From Rothia similimucilaginosa (GTDB lineage: Bacteria; Actinomycetota; Actinomycetes; Actinomycetales; Micrococcaceae), in assembly GCF_029850875.1 (NCBI RefSeq), contig NZ_JAOVAM010000006.1, positions 1-64,000 on the forward strand: a DNA stretch of 64,000 nt, read 5' to 3'. Below the pieces are notes generated by a model. It saw only the letters and a list, made by a program, of their open reading frames with translations. It made no database searches and had not been told where the DNA came from. Below are positions 8,073-19,109 of the stretch, piece by piece. Numbering within the stretch: the first letter of the stretch is position 1; each line of letters begins with the position of its first letter. Made by a program: the position numbers and the translations under genes.

Positions 8073-8110
8073 ACAAAAGACCCCCACCCTCACGGTGGGG
8101 GTCTTTTGTT
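8073..8110 (+). terminator. terminator of hup
   Basis: ACAAAAGACCCCCACC pairs perfectly with GGTGGGGGTCTTTTGT around a 5-nt loop. The A/T ends make it usable in both directions. Confidence 0.95.
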
Positions 8111-8582
8111 ATGCCTGCCCAAGGGAAAATAGTGGAGAAAACCCTGCCGAAGGGGGCTCAAGTAGCGGAAGCGCCCCTAGGCAGGTGAGGCGGCCCCCTA
8201 GAATCGCTGATTAGTTGTGTCTTTATGACCTTAATTGGTGGTTGAGCTGAAAACACAGAAACTATCCCTATTTCGCAGAAGAAGCTAGGGGGGACTACAG
8301 AAAAAATAAAGAAAACTTATACATATAGATAGAAAGCTATGCATAAGCTAAGCCAAAAAACCGCAAATATGAAACCCCTTTGGGAAAAATACTTATACAT
8401 TGCTGTCTGGACACAGCATAAACACAGCAAACTAAAGCTCAATCTTAGACTCACCCCCTATGCTGGAGTCACCGGTGAAGGAAAAGCCACACACAATACA
8501 CAACGGCCCCATCCCACCCGGAAAATCAACCATACAAACCCGGGACGATTAATCTTCCGGGAGGCACAAGGAGAGCTACCTC
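8111..8582. other. AT-rich spacer before lipoprotein gene
   Basis: About 470 bp with clearly lower GC than its neighbours between 8200 and 8420. A small inverted repeat TGCTGT / ACAGCA lies at 8401-8418. No gene is supported here. An AAGGAG site at 8568-8573 serves the lipoprotein start. Confidence 0.5.
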
Positions 8583-9227
8583 ATGGAACGCCCAGCCCAG
8601 CATACTTCCGCACAGACCACCAACCGTCGCTTCCGCACCGGCGTGGCAGCACTGTCCCTCGCAGCAATCGCAGCACTCGGCCTGAGTGCCTGCGGTGAGC
8701 AGAATACATCCGCCGCCACTCCGGTACCCGTTGCCACTGCAACCGCCAAGGCTTCATCCACCGCCGATGCAGCAGGCAACGGCCAGGTTACCGTCAAAGC
8801 AAGCGACGCAGCCTCCCCGAGCGCCACTGCAACTAGTTCCCAAGGCACCGTCACCGTTACCGAAGACGGCGTGACCGTCAACGGTGCCAACGGTACCAGC
8901 GTCAACGCAGGCAACGGCAACGCAGCCGTCAACGGCTACACCATGATCCAGATCGACCCTGACGGTGGCTGGTCCTACCACGCCCCCAACGGCGATATTG
9001 TAGAAGTTGATGCTGACGGCTCTTGGGAACGCGTCGGCCCGAGTGGCAATATAGAGGTGAAAGCAGACGGCTCCTGGGAACAGACCGGTGAGAATGGCGT
9101 AGTCGAGGTAGAAGCTAACGGTGCCTGGAAACAGACCGGCGGCAAGAACACAATCGAAGTACCCTCCGTACCCCTCAAGCCTGTCGGCGCCACCGTGAAC
9201 CCCGTCAAGCCCGTACAGCCCAAGTAA
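8583..9227 (+). CDS. secreted lipoprotein with Trp-containing tandem repeats
   Basis: 214 aa. A lipoprotein signal peptide ends in the lipobox LSAC with Cys37 as the lipidation site. A low-complexity Ala/Thr/Ser region (about 40-115) follows. Residues about 120-195 form four degenerate repeats of 17-18 residues of the form DGSW-x(6-7)-G-x-IEV (for example DADGSWERVGPSGNIEV). The tail is Pro/Val/Lys-rich. AAGGAG sits 9 nt before the start. A function is not recognised; repeats of this kind suggest a small beta-rich surface domain. Monocistronic, with its own terminator. Confidence 0.82.
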   Translation: MERPAQHTSAQTTNRRFRTGVAALSLAAIAALGLSACGEQNTSAATPVPVATATAKASSTADAAGNGQVTVKASDAASPSATATSSQGTVTVTEDGVTVNGANGTSVNAGNGNAAVNGYTMIQIDPDGGWSYHAPNGDIVEVDADGSWERVGPSGNIEVKADGSWEQTGENGVVEVEANGAWKQTGGKNTIEVPSVPLKPVGATVNPVKPVQPK

Positions 9228-9289
9228 GCTGTAAAGAGTAATAGTAGCTAGTGATGCTTGCAGAGCGTAACAAGCTTGTGACTTATAAG

Positions 9290-9332
9290 ACGCCCCGTGC
9301 GCATCCGAACGTGATGCGTGCGGGGCGCTTTT
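9290..9332 (+). terminator. terminator of lipoprotein gene
   Basis: CGCCCCGTGCGCATC and GATGCGTGCGGGGCG pair with two mismatches, followed by CTTTT. Confidence 0.88.
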
Positions 9333-9492
9333 ATGTATCCACACACTACCCGCAATGTGACTTAATATGACGAGTCATTAAGCCCCCAAGTCACAAACCT
9401 CAACTCCCAGCGAACCACCCACCCCACGCTGGCATAATGGGGACAGCAAACCAACGCGCCCACACATGGCGCACCCAACAGGAGAGAGAACC

Positions 9493-11463
9493 ATGAGCGA
9501 GAACACCATCCGCAGCGTACGCGTACGTGCCAGCGAACTCGAAGGTCGAGCCTGGCTCAACACCGGCGACAAAAACCTCACCCTGCAGGATCTTCGAGGC
9601 AAAATCGTTATTCTCGACTTCTGGACCCTCTGCTGCATCAACTGCTTGCATGTCCTCGACGAACTACGCCCCCTCGAAGAAGAATTCTCCGATGTACTCG
9701 TCACCGTGGGCGTACACAGCCCCAAATTCGAACACGAAGCAGACCCCGTAGCGCTCGCCGCAGCCGTCGACCGTTACCACATCACCCACCCCGTACTCGA
9801 CGACCCAGAATTGACCACCTGGCAGGCATACACCGCCCGCGCATGGCCCACCCTCGTCGTCGTCGACCCCGAAGGTTACATCGTCGCCCACCTCTCCGGC
9901 GAAGGCCACGTACAGGGCCTCACTTCCCTCGTCCACGAACTCGTCGCAGAACACGAAGCGAAGGGTACCCTGCACCGCGGCGACGGCCCCTACGTGCCTC
10001 GCCCCAAGGCAGCCGGCACCTACGCCTTCCCCGGCAAAGCAATCGAACTGCCTGCCGAATTCGGCCCCGCAAACCTCTTCGGCAACCGCGAACGTACCTA
10101 CCTCGTCGCAGACAGCGCACGCCACCGCATCCTGCAGGTAGCAGCCGACCTCAACACCGTCATCAACACCTACGGTGGCGGCGATGACCCCGTCAACCAC
10201 CCCGTCAAGGGCCACGTCGACGGTACCGCCACCGAAGCACGCTTCAACGAACCCGCAGGCCTCGCCCTCGTACCCGAAAACCTGCGCGAACAGCTCGGCT
10301 ACGACGTGCTGGTAGCCGACACCGTCAACCACCGCCTGCGCTCCCTCAACCTGAGCACCGGTGAAGTGCGCACCCTCGCAGGCAACGGCGTGCAGCGCGT
10401 CATCGACGGCGAAAACACCATCACCGGTGACCCCAACCACATCCCCGCCGGCGTACCCGCCACCGAAATCGCGCTCTCCTCACCCTGGGACGCCGTCTAC
10501 TCCCGCGAAGCCGGCCAGTTCATCATCGCCATGGCAGGCACCCACCAGCTCTTCGGCTACGACCCCACCAACGGTGCCGTCAGCATCTTCGCAGGCTCCG
10601 GCGTCGAAGGCCTCGCCGACGGCCCCGCCGCCGACGCATGGTTCGCCCAGCCCTCCGGCATCATCGAAGCACGCGACGGCAGCCTCTGGATCGCATGCTC
10701 CGAAACCAGCGGCCTGCGCCACGTCACTTTCGCCGAAGACGGCGTACAGGTCACCTCCGCCGTTGGCAAAGGCCTGTTCGACTTCGGCTTCGTCGACGGT
10801 GACTCCGACACCGCCCGCATGCAGCACCCCCTCGGTCTGACCGAACTACCCGACGGATCCATTGCAGTCGCTGACACTTACAACGGCGCCATCCGCCGCT
10901 GGGACCCCGCAACCGGCACCCTCGGTACCCTCGAACGCGGCCTCGATGAACCCTCCGACCTGCTCGTCGAAGAAGTACCCGGCGAAGAACCGCGCCTCAT
11001 CATCGTCGAAACCAACGCCCACCAGCTTGTACGCGCCTCCATCCCCGCCAAGGCACAGCACGTCGACGAAGGCGCCATCACCACCGCACGCCCCTCCACC
11101 AAGCTCACCGGCGGCACCCTCAAATTCACCTCACGATTCACCGTGCCCACCGGCCAGAAGCTTGACACCCGCTGGGGCGACCCCACTCAGCTGAAGATCT
11201 CATCCACCCCCGAGAACTTCATCCTGGAAGGGGCCGGCACCTCCACCGGACTGACCCGCACCCTCGTGCTCAACCCCGAAATCACCGAGGCAGTCCTGCA
11301 CATCACCGCCCGCGCCGCCGCCTGCGACGGCACCCCCGGCGGTGATATCCCCGAGCACGCAGCATGCCACCTCTACCAGCAGGACTGGGGTATTCCCGTC
11401 GTCGTGACCGGTGACGAGGCAGACGAAAGCGAACTCGTCCTGGACCTGCGCGGTATCAACTAG
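9493..11463 (+). CDS. thioredoxin-like/NHL-repeat protein
   Basis: 656 aa. Residues about 25-170 are a thioredoxin-like domain with WTLCCINC, giving a CINC redox motif at 48-51. The rest holds NHL-type beta-propeller repeats (for example LVADTVNHRLRSLNL and IAVADTYNGAIRRWD) and a C-terminal beta domain. The layout is that of NHLRC2-like proteins, whose exact role is unsettled. There is no signal peptide, so it is probably cytoplasmic. The start at 9493 follows AGGAGAGAG by 5 nt; the ATG 27 nt upstream lacks such a site. It is convergent with the next minus-strand gene, with repeat elements between them. Confidence 0.9.
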   Translation: MSENTIRSVRVRASELEGRAWLNTGDKNLTLQDLRGKIVILDFWTLCCINCLHVLDELRPLEEEFSDVLVTVGVHSPKFEHEADPVALAAAVDRYHITHPVLDDPELTTWQAYTARAWPTLVVVDPEGYIVAHLSGEGHVQGLTSLVHELVAEHEAKGTLHRGDGPYVPRPKAAGTYAFPGKAIELPAEFGPANLFGNRERTYLVADSARHRILQVAADLNTVINTYGGGDDPVNHPVKGHVDGTATEARFNEPAGLALVPENLREQLGYDVLVADTVNHRLRSLNLSTGEVRTLAGNGVQRVIDGENTITGDPNHIPAGVPATEIALSSPWDAVYSREAGQFIIAMAGTHQLFGYDPTNGAVSIFAGSGVEGLADGPAADAWFAQPSGIIEARDGSLWIACSETSGLRHVTFAEDGVQVTSAVGKGLFDFGFVDGDSDTARMQHPLGLTELPDGSIAVADTYNGAIRRWDPATGTLGTLERGLDEPSDLLVEEVPGEEPRLIIVETNAHQLVRASIPAKAQHVDEGAITTARPSTKLTGGTLKFTSRFTVPTGQKLDTRWGDPTQLKISSTPENFILEGAGTSTGLTRTLVLNPEITEAVLHITARAAACDGTPGGDIPEHAACHLYQQDWGIPVVVTGDEADESELVLDLRGIN

Positions 11464-11486
11464 GGATCTATAACAGAAAAGAATTA

Positions 11487-11574
11487 AGGGTCAGTATTAT
11501 CCTCGCTCCTACAGGTGCACCCGTCCTCGTTATACTCGGACACCCCTGATATCGATACGGATAATACTGACCCT
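11487..11574. repeat. dispersed hairpin element, copy A
   Basis: Outer arms AGGGTCAGTATTATCC (11487-11502) and GGATAATACTGACCCT (11559-11574) are perfectly complementary over 16 bp. They enclose a core resembling six others in this window: GCTCCTACAGG, then CCGTCC, a loop, GGACACCCCTG. It sits between two convergent genes and could act as a bidirectional terminator. Confidence 0.85.
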
Positions 11575-11664
11575 ATTCTGTTGTGCTGCCCTAATACCGC
11601 TGCGGATAGTGCCGGTTCCCTTTGTACTTTTAGGATTGTGGGATGCGAAAAGGTCGGGTCATCC

Positions 11665-11720
11665 TCGCTCCTACAGGGGCACCCGTCCTCGCTTCGCTCG
11701 GACACCCTGATGTCGTATTC
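11665..11720. repeat. dispersed hairpin element, copy B (core only)
   Basis: Core TCGCTCCTACAGGGGCACCC, then GTCC, TCGCTTCGCT, GGACACCCTGATGTCG. The internal pairing CAGGG/CCCTG and GTCC/GGAC is kept. Unlike copies A, D, F and G, no complementary outer arms are visible. Confidence 0.85.
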
Positions 11721-11748
11721 AGAGTATATTGGCTCTCGCCGTTCGTTC

Positions 11749-12726
11749 TTAGAAGGAGACGCGGACCGCCTTCGCATCCGCCTCCACCGACGCTTTCAAC
11801 GTAAACGGAATCTCCTTCTGCACCTGCGAACGTGTACCCGTGTATAAATCCAACTGAGTAAACGACACCTTTGCTGTACCCGACATCGGCTTCAACGACC
11901 ACACACCCGCCGAACTCACACTCACCTGCGGATCCGCAACCTTCTCAACAGACCACTTCACCTCAGAATCCACACGCCCCGTAAACGCATATTCAAAAGG
12001 GCACCCACCAGGATAAAGAGTGCTCTGCTGGGTGCACTTCTGCAAATGATCCTGCACCTGCTCCTTCACCGACGACAAAGCATTATCACTCGGCTTCAAT
12101 TCCATACGCACCGAATGATTCGCATCCTGCGCAGTCACCACCTCATTCACTTTCTGCGCTGTATACACCGTCGAATCATAGGACACCGCATACACACCCG
12201 GATAAAACACCGGGAACGACGCTGCACCCTTATCCACCGCAACCTTACGGTTATTAATCGTCGCAGCCTCCACACCCTGAATATTCACCTTCACCGACGG
12301 CAAAGACGCCTCATCAATAGCCCATTTATCAAAAAAGCCCCAATGCGTGCCCGAACGGTGCAAACGAAAATCCGTATGCTGCTGCGAACCCCCCAAAGAA
12401 TACGAAGCACGCACCGTCGCATGCTCCCCATCCTCGCTGGTCTCCACCACCTCATACGACACCTCACCCAAAGAAGACACCGAACGCCTCAAAGCATCCC
12501 CATCCAGCAGCGACGCATCACCCTCCGGAATCTGCGCGCCCAATAAACCACGCGCATACGAACCATTACCCGTACGCAACGCATGAAAATACTCCCGCAC
12601 CTGACCCGTCGGACCATACACCAGCTTATTCGTCATAACCAGCGCCGCAGCAGCCACAGAAACCGCCACCACAACACCGACCATCCACATTGCCAGGACC
12701 CGCTCCACGGGAGAAAAATTACGCAT
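11749..12726 (-). CDS. membrane-anchored hypothetical protein
   Basis: 325 aa. One N-terminal membrane helix (about residues 9-33), then an extracytoplasmic region. The start of that region (VREYFHALRTGNGSYARGLL) resembles the NTF2-like segments of secreted actinobacterial proteins of the DUF4878 kind, a weak resemblance. Two cysteines lie near the middle (KCTQQ and GGCPFE) and could form a disulfide. Function is not recognised. It is divergent from the next gene with a 57-bp gap, so the two promoters must overlap, and it is convergent with the thioredoxin/NHL gene. Confidence 0.75.
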   Translation of the reverse strand: MRNFSPVERVLAMWMVGVVVAVSVAAAALVMTNKLVYGPTGQVREYFHALRTGNGSYARGLLGAQIPEGDASLLDGDALRRSVSSLGEVSYEVVETSEDGEHATVRASYSLGGSQQHTDFRLHRSGTHWGFFDKWAIDEASLPSVKVNIQGVEAATINNRKVAVDKGAASFPVFYPGVYAVSYDSTVYTAQKVNEVVTAQDANHSVRMELKPSDNALSSVKEQVQDHLQKCTQQSTLYPGGCPFEYAFTGRVDSEVKWSVEKVADPQVSVSSAGVWSLKPMSGTAKVSFTQLDLYTGTRSQVQKEIPFTLKASVEADAKAVRVSF

Positions 12727-12783
12727 AGAACCAGAGTAACGCAGGTAGTCCGCTAGGTTTCACGCACCGCACACACTAAAGTT

Positions 12784-13491
12784 GTGTATATGGCAGAACG
12801 CGCTCACGAAGTCCCCGCCAAATACGGCGAAGTCAACGAACTATTCCACCCCCGCATGCGCTCCTACGGTAGGCGCATCGAAGCGGCACTCCCCGGCACC
12901 ATCGTGCTCCTCGCCGCGCTCGCCTTCATCTTCTACAAGCGACCAGCCCTGCCGTACACCATCTTTGTGCTTCTTATCGGCACCATCGCAGGTATCAACC
13001 TCTACTCAGTCCTCAAACCCACCATTATCGTCATCACCAAAACCCACGTGCTCCGTGCACGCACCTTCGGATGGTTCGCCGTACCCCTCGAAAACATTGA
13101 CCACACCATCTACGCCGAAAAGCTCTACCCAAAAAAAGCCTACGGCCAGAAACTCAAAACCGTTGCCGGCCGCTTACGCTACCGTAGCTTCCCTGCCATG
13201 TGGGCCGTTGACAAAGACGGCAAACAACTCATGCGCATCGACGGACGCATCTGGGACGGCAAAACTATGCGAGAAGTCTCCTCCAAACTCTCCGCCCAAA
13301 CCACCATCTACAAGCAGATCAACGTGGTCAATATGGACAAAGAACACAAGGGACTTATCACCTTCAATGAACTACACCCCGGCTGGCGTTCCAGCCTCAT
13401 GACCGCACTCGCCGTCATCATCGTGGCAATCCTCTTCGCAGCATCCTTCATGCCCGAAGAAATCGCCCGCACCATCTACCTCATCCGCTAG
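12784..13491 (+). CDS. membrane protein with PH-like domain
   Basis: 235 aa from the GTG at 12784; an ATG at 12790 is equally possible. Two helices near residues 38-72, a soluble middle part, and one helix near the C-terminus (about 208-225). The middle begins IIVITKTHVLRARTFGWFAVPLENI, which looks like the strand pattern of bacterial PH-like domains (YdbS/bPH type). Function is unknown. No ribosome-binding site is seen, so a leaderless transcript is likely. It is divergent from the membrane-anchored hypothetical gene and ends before a bidirectional terminator. Confidence 0.75.
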   Translation: MYMAERAHEVPAKYGEVNELFHPRMRSYGRRIEAALPGTIVLLAALAFIFYKRPALPYTIFVLLIGTIAGINLYSVLKPTIIVITKTHVLRARTFGWFAVPLENIDHTIYAEKLYPKKAYGQKLKTVAGRLRYRSFPAMWAVDKDGKQLMRIDGRIWDGKTMREVSSKLSAQTTIYKQINVVNMDKEHKGLITFNELHPGWRSSLMTALAVIIVAILFAASFMPEEIARTIYLIR

Positions 13492-13544
13492 AACACCCAC
13501 GCTTCACCGGTGCTTCTTCTTGGATGTGCATCTTCCGAATACGG

Positions 13545-13589
13545 AATGGCCCGGCACCCACCCCACATGGGGCAGGCGCCGGGCCATTT
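13545..13589. terminator. bidirectional terminator between convergent genes
   Basis: AATGGCCCGGC pairs with GCCGGGCCATT, with an inner ACCCC / GGGG pairing. It separates the membrane protein gene from the methyltransferase gene on the other strand. Confidence 0.88.
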
Positions 13590-13657
13590 GTACGCCTAGC
13601 TCAAAACGCATTACGCGTTAGGTCAAGACGTACTGCGCGCTAGCTTTAGATACGAGC

Positions 13658-14323
13658 CTAGCTCGCCGGGCGCGACAGCACCGCCACCAAAAACTCCGAA
13701 GAACCCTCCACAAACGGGTGCATCTGCCACGACGAATACGTGTTATCAACATTCAGACCAGTCGCGCGCGCATCAGAGAGGAACTGCTCAAACGCATAAT
13801 CACGGCCCGGACCCGAACCATAACCCACGACAGCGCGGCCACCCGGCGCCAACACATTACGGAAATTCTCCACCACCGGCTTACGAGTCGAACGAGCCAA
13901 GAAACCCATCACATTACCCGCACACACTAGCAGCTCAAAACCATTCTCCGCCGTAGCCTCACCCTCAATGCCCAGCACCTCCGGCAAATCCACCAAATCG
14001 GCAGTAATCCAAGTAGCATCCGGGCAGACGCGGCGCGCCTCCTCAATCAGCTCAGGATCAATATCCACACCTGTCACACGGTGACCCAACGCGTGCAGCT
14101 GCTTACCCACACGACCAGGACCCGAACCCGCATCAAGAATCTTCGCACCACGAGAAGCCATAGCGTTCACCAGACGAGACTCACCCGCCATATCATTACC
14201 CTCAGCCTCCATCGCCTTAAAACGGTCAATGTACCACTGAGAATGATTCGGGTTGCTCTCCTTACGGACCAGCCACAAGGACTTCTCACGCTCACCCGGA
14301 GCGTTGAAACTCATCATTGCCAT
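13658..14323 (-). CDS. class I SAM-dependent methyltransferase
   Basis: 221 aa. Motif I is KILDAGSGPGRVG (about residues 61-73), followed by VTGVDIDPELIEEAR (acidic loop after strand 2) and a PGGRAVVGYGSG strand. It therefore binds S-adenosylmethionine in a Rossmann fold. The substrate cannot be inferred. Translation starts after AAGGAG with good spacing. It has no close operon partner: a terminator lies upstream at 14413-14465 and another downstream. Confidence 0.88.
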   Translation of the reverse strand: MAMMSFNAPGEREKSLWLVRKESNPNHSQWYIDRFKAMEAEGNDMAGESRLVNAMASRGAKILDAGSGPGRVGKQLHALGHRVTGVDIDPELIEEARRVCPDATWITADLVDLPEVLGIEGEATAENGFELLVCAGNVMGFLARSTRKPVVENFRNVLAPGGRAVVGYGSGPGRDYAFEQFLSDARATGLNVDNTYSSWQMHPFVEGSSEFLVAVLSRPAS

Positions 14324-14412
14324 AAAAACTCCTTAGACAGGGTTGGGATGCGCCAACCGCCACCAGGCAAGGTGACCGCGGCATATATGCGGTGTGTGCG
14401 CTACGTTCTAGC

Positions 14413-14465
14413 ATAGCCCCACCCGGCACCTGCCAGTAAGGGCAGTAAGAGCCGGACGGGGCTAT
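14413..14465 (-). terminator. terminator after MauE-thioredoxin gene
   Basis: ATAGCCCC-ac-CCGGC and inner CTGCC pair with GGCAG and GCCGG-ac-GGGGCTAT. It lies 40 nt past the stop codon of the minus-strand gene. Confidence 0.8.
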
Positions 14466-14504
14466 CGAGGCCGCACAAAAAGCAGAGAAACTACAGAGGA
14501 ACGG

Positions 14505-15617
14505 TTAGAGGTGATCGCCAGCAGTACTCGATGTATCCTCAGCAAGCGCCTTACGCATCTGCTCTTGACGCTCCTCCTCAGCCAGACGAGCAACCTCAGC
14601 GAACTGCGACTCAATATCGGCAAGCAGCTCCTCAACCTGCTCCTTACCAGCCACCGGGCCGCCAGCAATCAGACCATCAGCCCCCAAAACCACAGCCAAC
14701 GGCACACCATTACCGAAATTCGCGTGCGCACCAGCCTCACGGTCAATCAACGGAGTCAAACCCTCCGGTAACGTACCCGCATTACGCGAGGTCTGCAACG
14801 AATCCAGACTCGAATACACCGGATGCAACGCCACCAGCGGCAGACGCTCCTGCCACGAAGACATCGTCTTCAAAAACTTCACACAACCAGCGCAGGTCGC
14901 CGACACAAACACCAGCACACGCGCCTGATTCTTAGCCAACGCACGCATATTCGTGTGGCGACCATTCTCCAGGTACAGCGCCGCATGCGGAATCGGCACG
15001 CGAACATACTGTTCCTCGCCGTTCTCGTCATACACTGGCTCAGGCAGAATAACCTGCGGACGCTCATCCTCCGCGCCCAAGACGTCACCGCGGCGGACAG
15101 CCTCCATCGTCACAGCAATCAGCACCGTGCCAATAATCCAGGTCCAGCCGTTAGCATCCAAGCTCAAGAGAGTCGGAATAATACCCACGCCGCCCTTCAA
15201 CGCGCTCATATGAGCGCCAAGAGAAGCTAACAGCAGCGCAATATTGCGGATCAGCGTGTAACGGCTCACCGGTGCAGTTGACTCGGAACCGAAACAATTA
15301 CAACTTCCGGTACGACCCGTCACCAAAGCACGAGCAATCACCACCGTGTAAAACAGCATCAGAACCAGCGCCAAACCCGACGCAATCACTGCAGGTAGAC
15401 GCACCGGTGACAGCAATAGCACCGAAGCCAAAACAATCTCGAACCACGGCAGAATCAGCGACACCGTACGGGCTGGCGCAATCTTCTCCAACCCAAGATT
15501 CTGGATACCAGTCACAGTACTCTGCGGGTCCTTAGCCTTGGCAATACCGCTAATCAACAAAGTCAACACAATAAGTGCCGTACACAAAACAAACGGCACA
15601 GTCGGGACGACCAACAT
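14505..15617 (-). CDS. MauE/DoxX-type membrane protein fused to thioredoxin-like domain
   Basis: 370 aa. The N-terminal part has four to five membrane helices and the MauE-like motif SCNCFG (Cys106, Cys108), typical of membrane proteins that relay redox equivalents. The C-terminal half carries a thioredoxin-like segment with ATCAGC in the active-site position, followed by a conserved GVPLAVVLGADG strand. It should move or sense disulfide redox state across the membrane, by analogy with MauE/DsbD-type proteins; this is inference. The start is set at 15617, where AGGAG lies 5 nt upstream. The C-terminal tail is Glu/Gln-rich. Confidence 0.85.
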   Translation of the reverse strand: MLVVPTVPFVLCTALIVLTLLISGIAKAKDPQSTVTGIQNLGLEKIAPARTVSLILPWFEIVLASVLLLSPVRLPAVIASGLALVLMLFYTVVIARALVTGRTGSCNCFGSESTAPVSRYTLIRNIALLLASLGAHMSALKGGVGIIPTLLSLDANGWTWIIGTVLIAVTMEAVRRGDVLGAEDERPQVILPEPVYDENGEEQYVRVPIPHAALYLENGRHTNMRALAKNQARVLVFVSATCAGCVKFLKTMSSWQERLPLVALHPVYSSLDSLQTSRNAGTLPEGLTPLIDREAGAHANFGNGVPLAVVLGADGLIAGGPVAGKEQVEELLADIESQFAEVARLAEEERQEQMRKALAEDTSSTAGDHL

Positions 15618-15788
15618 GAAACTCCTAGAGTGAGCGTGCAAAATCAGGAGGCGGCTTTGGGCAGTTTTGAGTGGTACAAACCGCGTGACGTGCCGCTGTG
15701 ATATACACGATTTTACGCGCTGTACAGGGGGAAAATGGCTCCACAAGTTAAGCTCTATGAGTTATGCGGAAAGCGGTATGCGCTTTCA

Positions 15789-15842
15789 TTCCTGCAGGGG
15801 ACCCGCCCTCGCTTCGCTTCGGGCACCCTGATGTCGCTTCCA
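15789..15842. repeat. dispersed hairpin element, copy C
   Basis: Core CCTGCAGGGGACCC, then GCCC, TCGCTTCGCTTC, GGGCACCCTGATGTCGCTTC. The internal stem is GCCC/GGGC instead of GTCC/GGAC. Extended arms are not obvious. It lies downstream of the thiF-like gene on the minus strand. Confidence 0.85.
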
Positions 15843-15869
15843 GAAGGGATAGCTACGCCTTGTACGCGC

Positions 15870-17976
<2,107 letters not shown>

Positions 17977-18024
17977 GCGAAATCCTTTCGTGAGGGCGCC
18001 GGGTGCACCCGGCGGGGAATGTGT

Positions 18025-19107
18025 TTAGTGGGTGAATCGTGCCGGGTCGCACGCCTGCATGATGGGCGGAATATCTGCCCCGCAGGCAACCTCAGCACCA
18101 ATCTTGCCGGCGAGCGCAGCGAGCAGAATACCGTGGCGGAAATAGCCCGTGGACACGAGTTGGCGGGTGCCATCAGCGCGTGTGCGGTACCCGAAGATAG
18201 GCAGGTCGTCCGGGGTGCCGGGACGGGCGCCGACGTTCGCCTCCAATAGTTCGCATTCTTCAATAGCTGGGACGAGGCGAATCGCGTCACGCAGTAGCTG
18301 GTATACACCGTCAATGGCGGGCAGCGTGCGGTGGTCTTCGCGGCTGGTCGCGCCGATGCACAGCTCCCCGTCAGGGCGGGGGATGAGGTAGACCGGACGG
18401 GAATTCACGTAGCCGCGCACCACGTGCTTGAGGATGGGCCGCGGGACGCGCAGACGCAGAATGTCCCCGTAGACGGGGCGTAGCGGGTAGTCCCCGTGTA
18501 GTGTTGCCCCTAGTCCGGTGCAGATAATGTCGCCTGCGTCCGGGTCGGTGACCTGTTCGGCGCTGAAGGTGACACCGCGATGCACCAAGGCATCTTTTAG
18601 AGCACGGACCATGAGTCGCGGGTGCAGCTGATGGTCGCTGGGGATGCTCACGGCACCAGCAATACGCGGCGCCAGGAGCGGTTCGAGGGCGCGCGCCTGC
18701 GTGGGGGTGACTGCGTCTGCGGGGCGGTTCATGTCCCGGTAGTAGGCGCGGGTGCGTTGCAGGTGCTCGGCGTCGGCGCGGTCGGCTGCGACGATGAGCG
18801 TGCCGGTAGTATCGTAGCCGGTGGGTAGATCGGTTGCGCGACTAAGCCGCTCCATAAGGGAGGGGTAGGCATCAGCGCTAGCGGTCATGAGCGGGAAGAG
18901 CGCATCCTGCTGGAATTGTACTTCTGCGATGGGTGCGAGCATACCGCCGGCGTAGTGGCTGGCGGCGGGGTAGAGGGGCGTGCCGTCGGCGGCGGTGCCG
19001 TAGTCGCTGGTTTCGGCGTCGATGAGGTGTACGCTTTCGCCACGTTCAGTGAGCTCAAACGCGGTGGTGAGGCCAATGATTCCGCCGCCAATGATGGTGA
19101 TGGTCAT
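18025..19107 (-). CDS. thiO: glycine oxidase ThiO
   Basis: 360 aa, FAD-dependent DAO-family oxidase. The N-terminal dinucleotide loop is TIIGGGIIGLTTAFEL, followed by the Glu-containing strand that binds FAD ribose. The C-terminal end (STGYFRHGILLAAL) is the family FAD-contact motif. ThiO makes dehydroglycine for ThiG in aerobic bacteria, which fits an aerobe lacking ThiH here. It begins 2 nt after the thiE stop and is followed by thiS after 48 nt. Confidence 0.94.
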   Translation of the reverse strand: MTITIIGGGIIGLTTAFELTERGESVHLIDAETSDYGTAADGTPLYPAASHYAGGMLAPIAEVQFQQDALFPLMTASADAYPSLMERLSRATDLPTGYDTTGTLIVAADRADAEHLQRTRAYYRDMNRPADAVTPTQARALEPLLAPRIAGAVSIPSDHQLHPRLMVRALKDALVHRGVTFSAEQVTDPDAGDIICTGLGATLHGDYPLRPVYGDILRLRVPRPILKHVVRGYVNSRPVYLIPRPDGELCIGATSREDHRTLPAIDGVYQLLRDAIRLVPAIEECELLEANVGARPGTPDDLPIFGYRTRADGTRQLVSTGYFRHGILLAALAGKIGAEVACGADIPPIMQACDPARFTH

Positions 19108-19109
19108 GG

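Noticed and set aside
8339-8698. 119-codon frame overlapping the lipoprotein start
   Set aside because: Low-complexity translation, no ribosome-binding site, and it overlaps the well supported lipoprotein in another frame.
11464-11748. Protein-coding frames across the repeat copies A and B
   Set aside because: The frames follow the repeat sequence itself and lack start signals; the region is explained by the hairpin elements.
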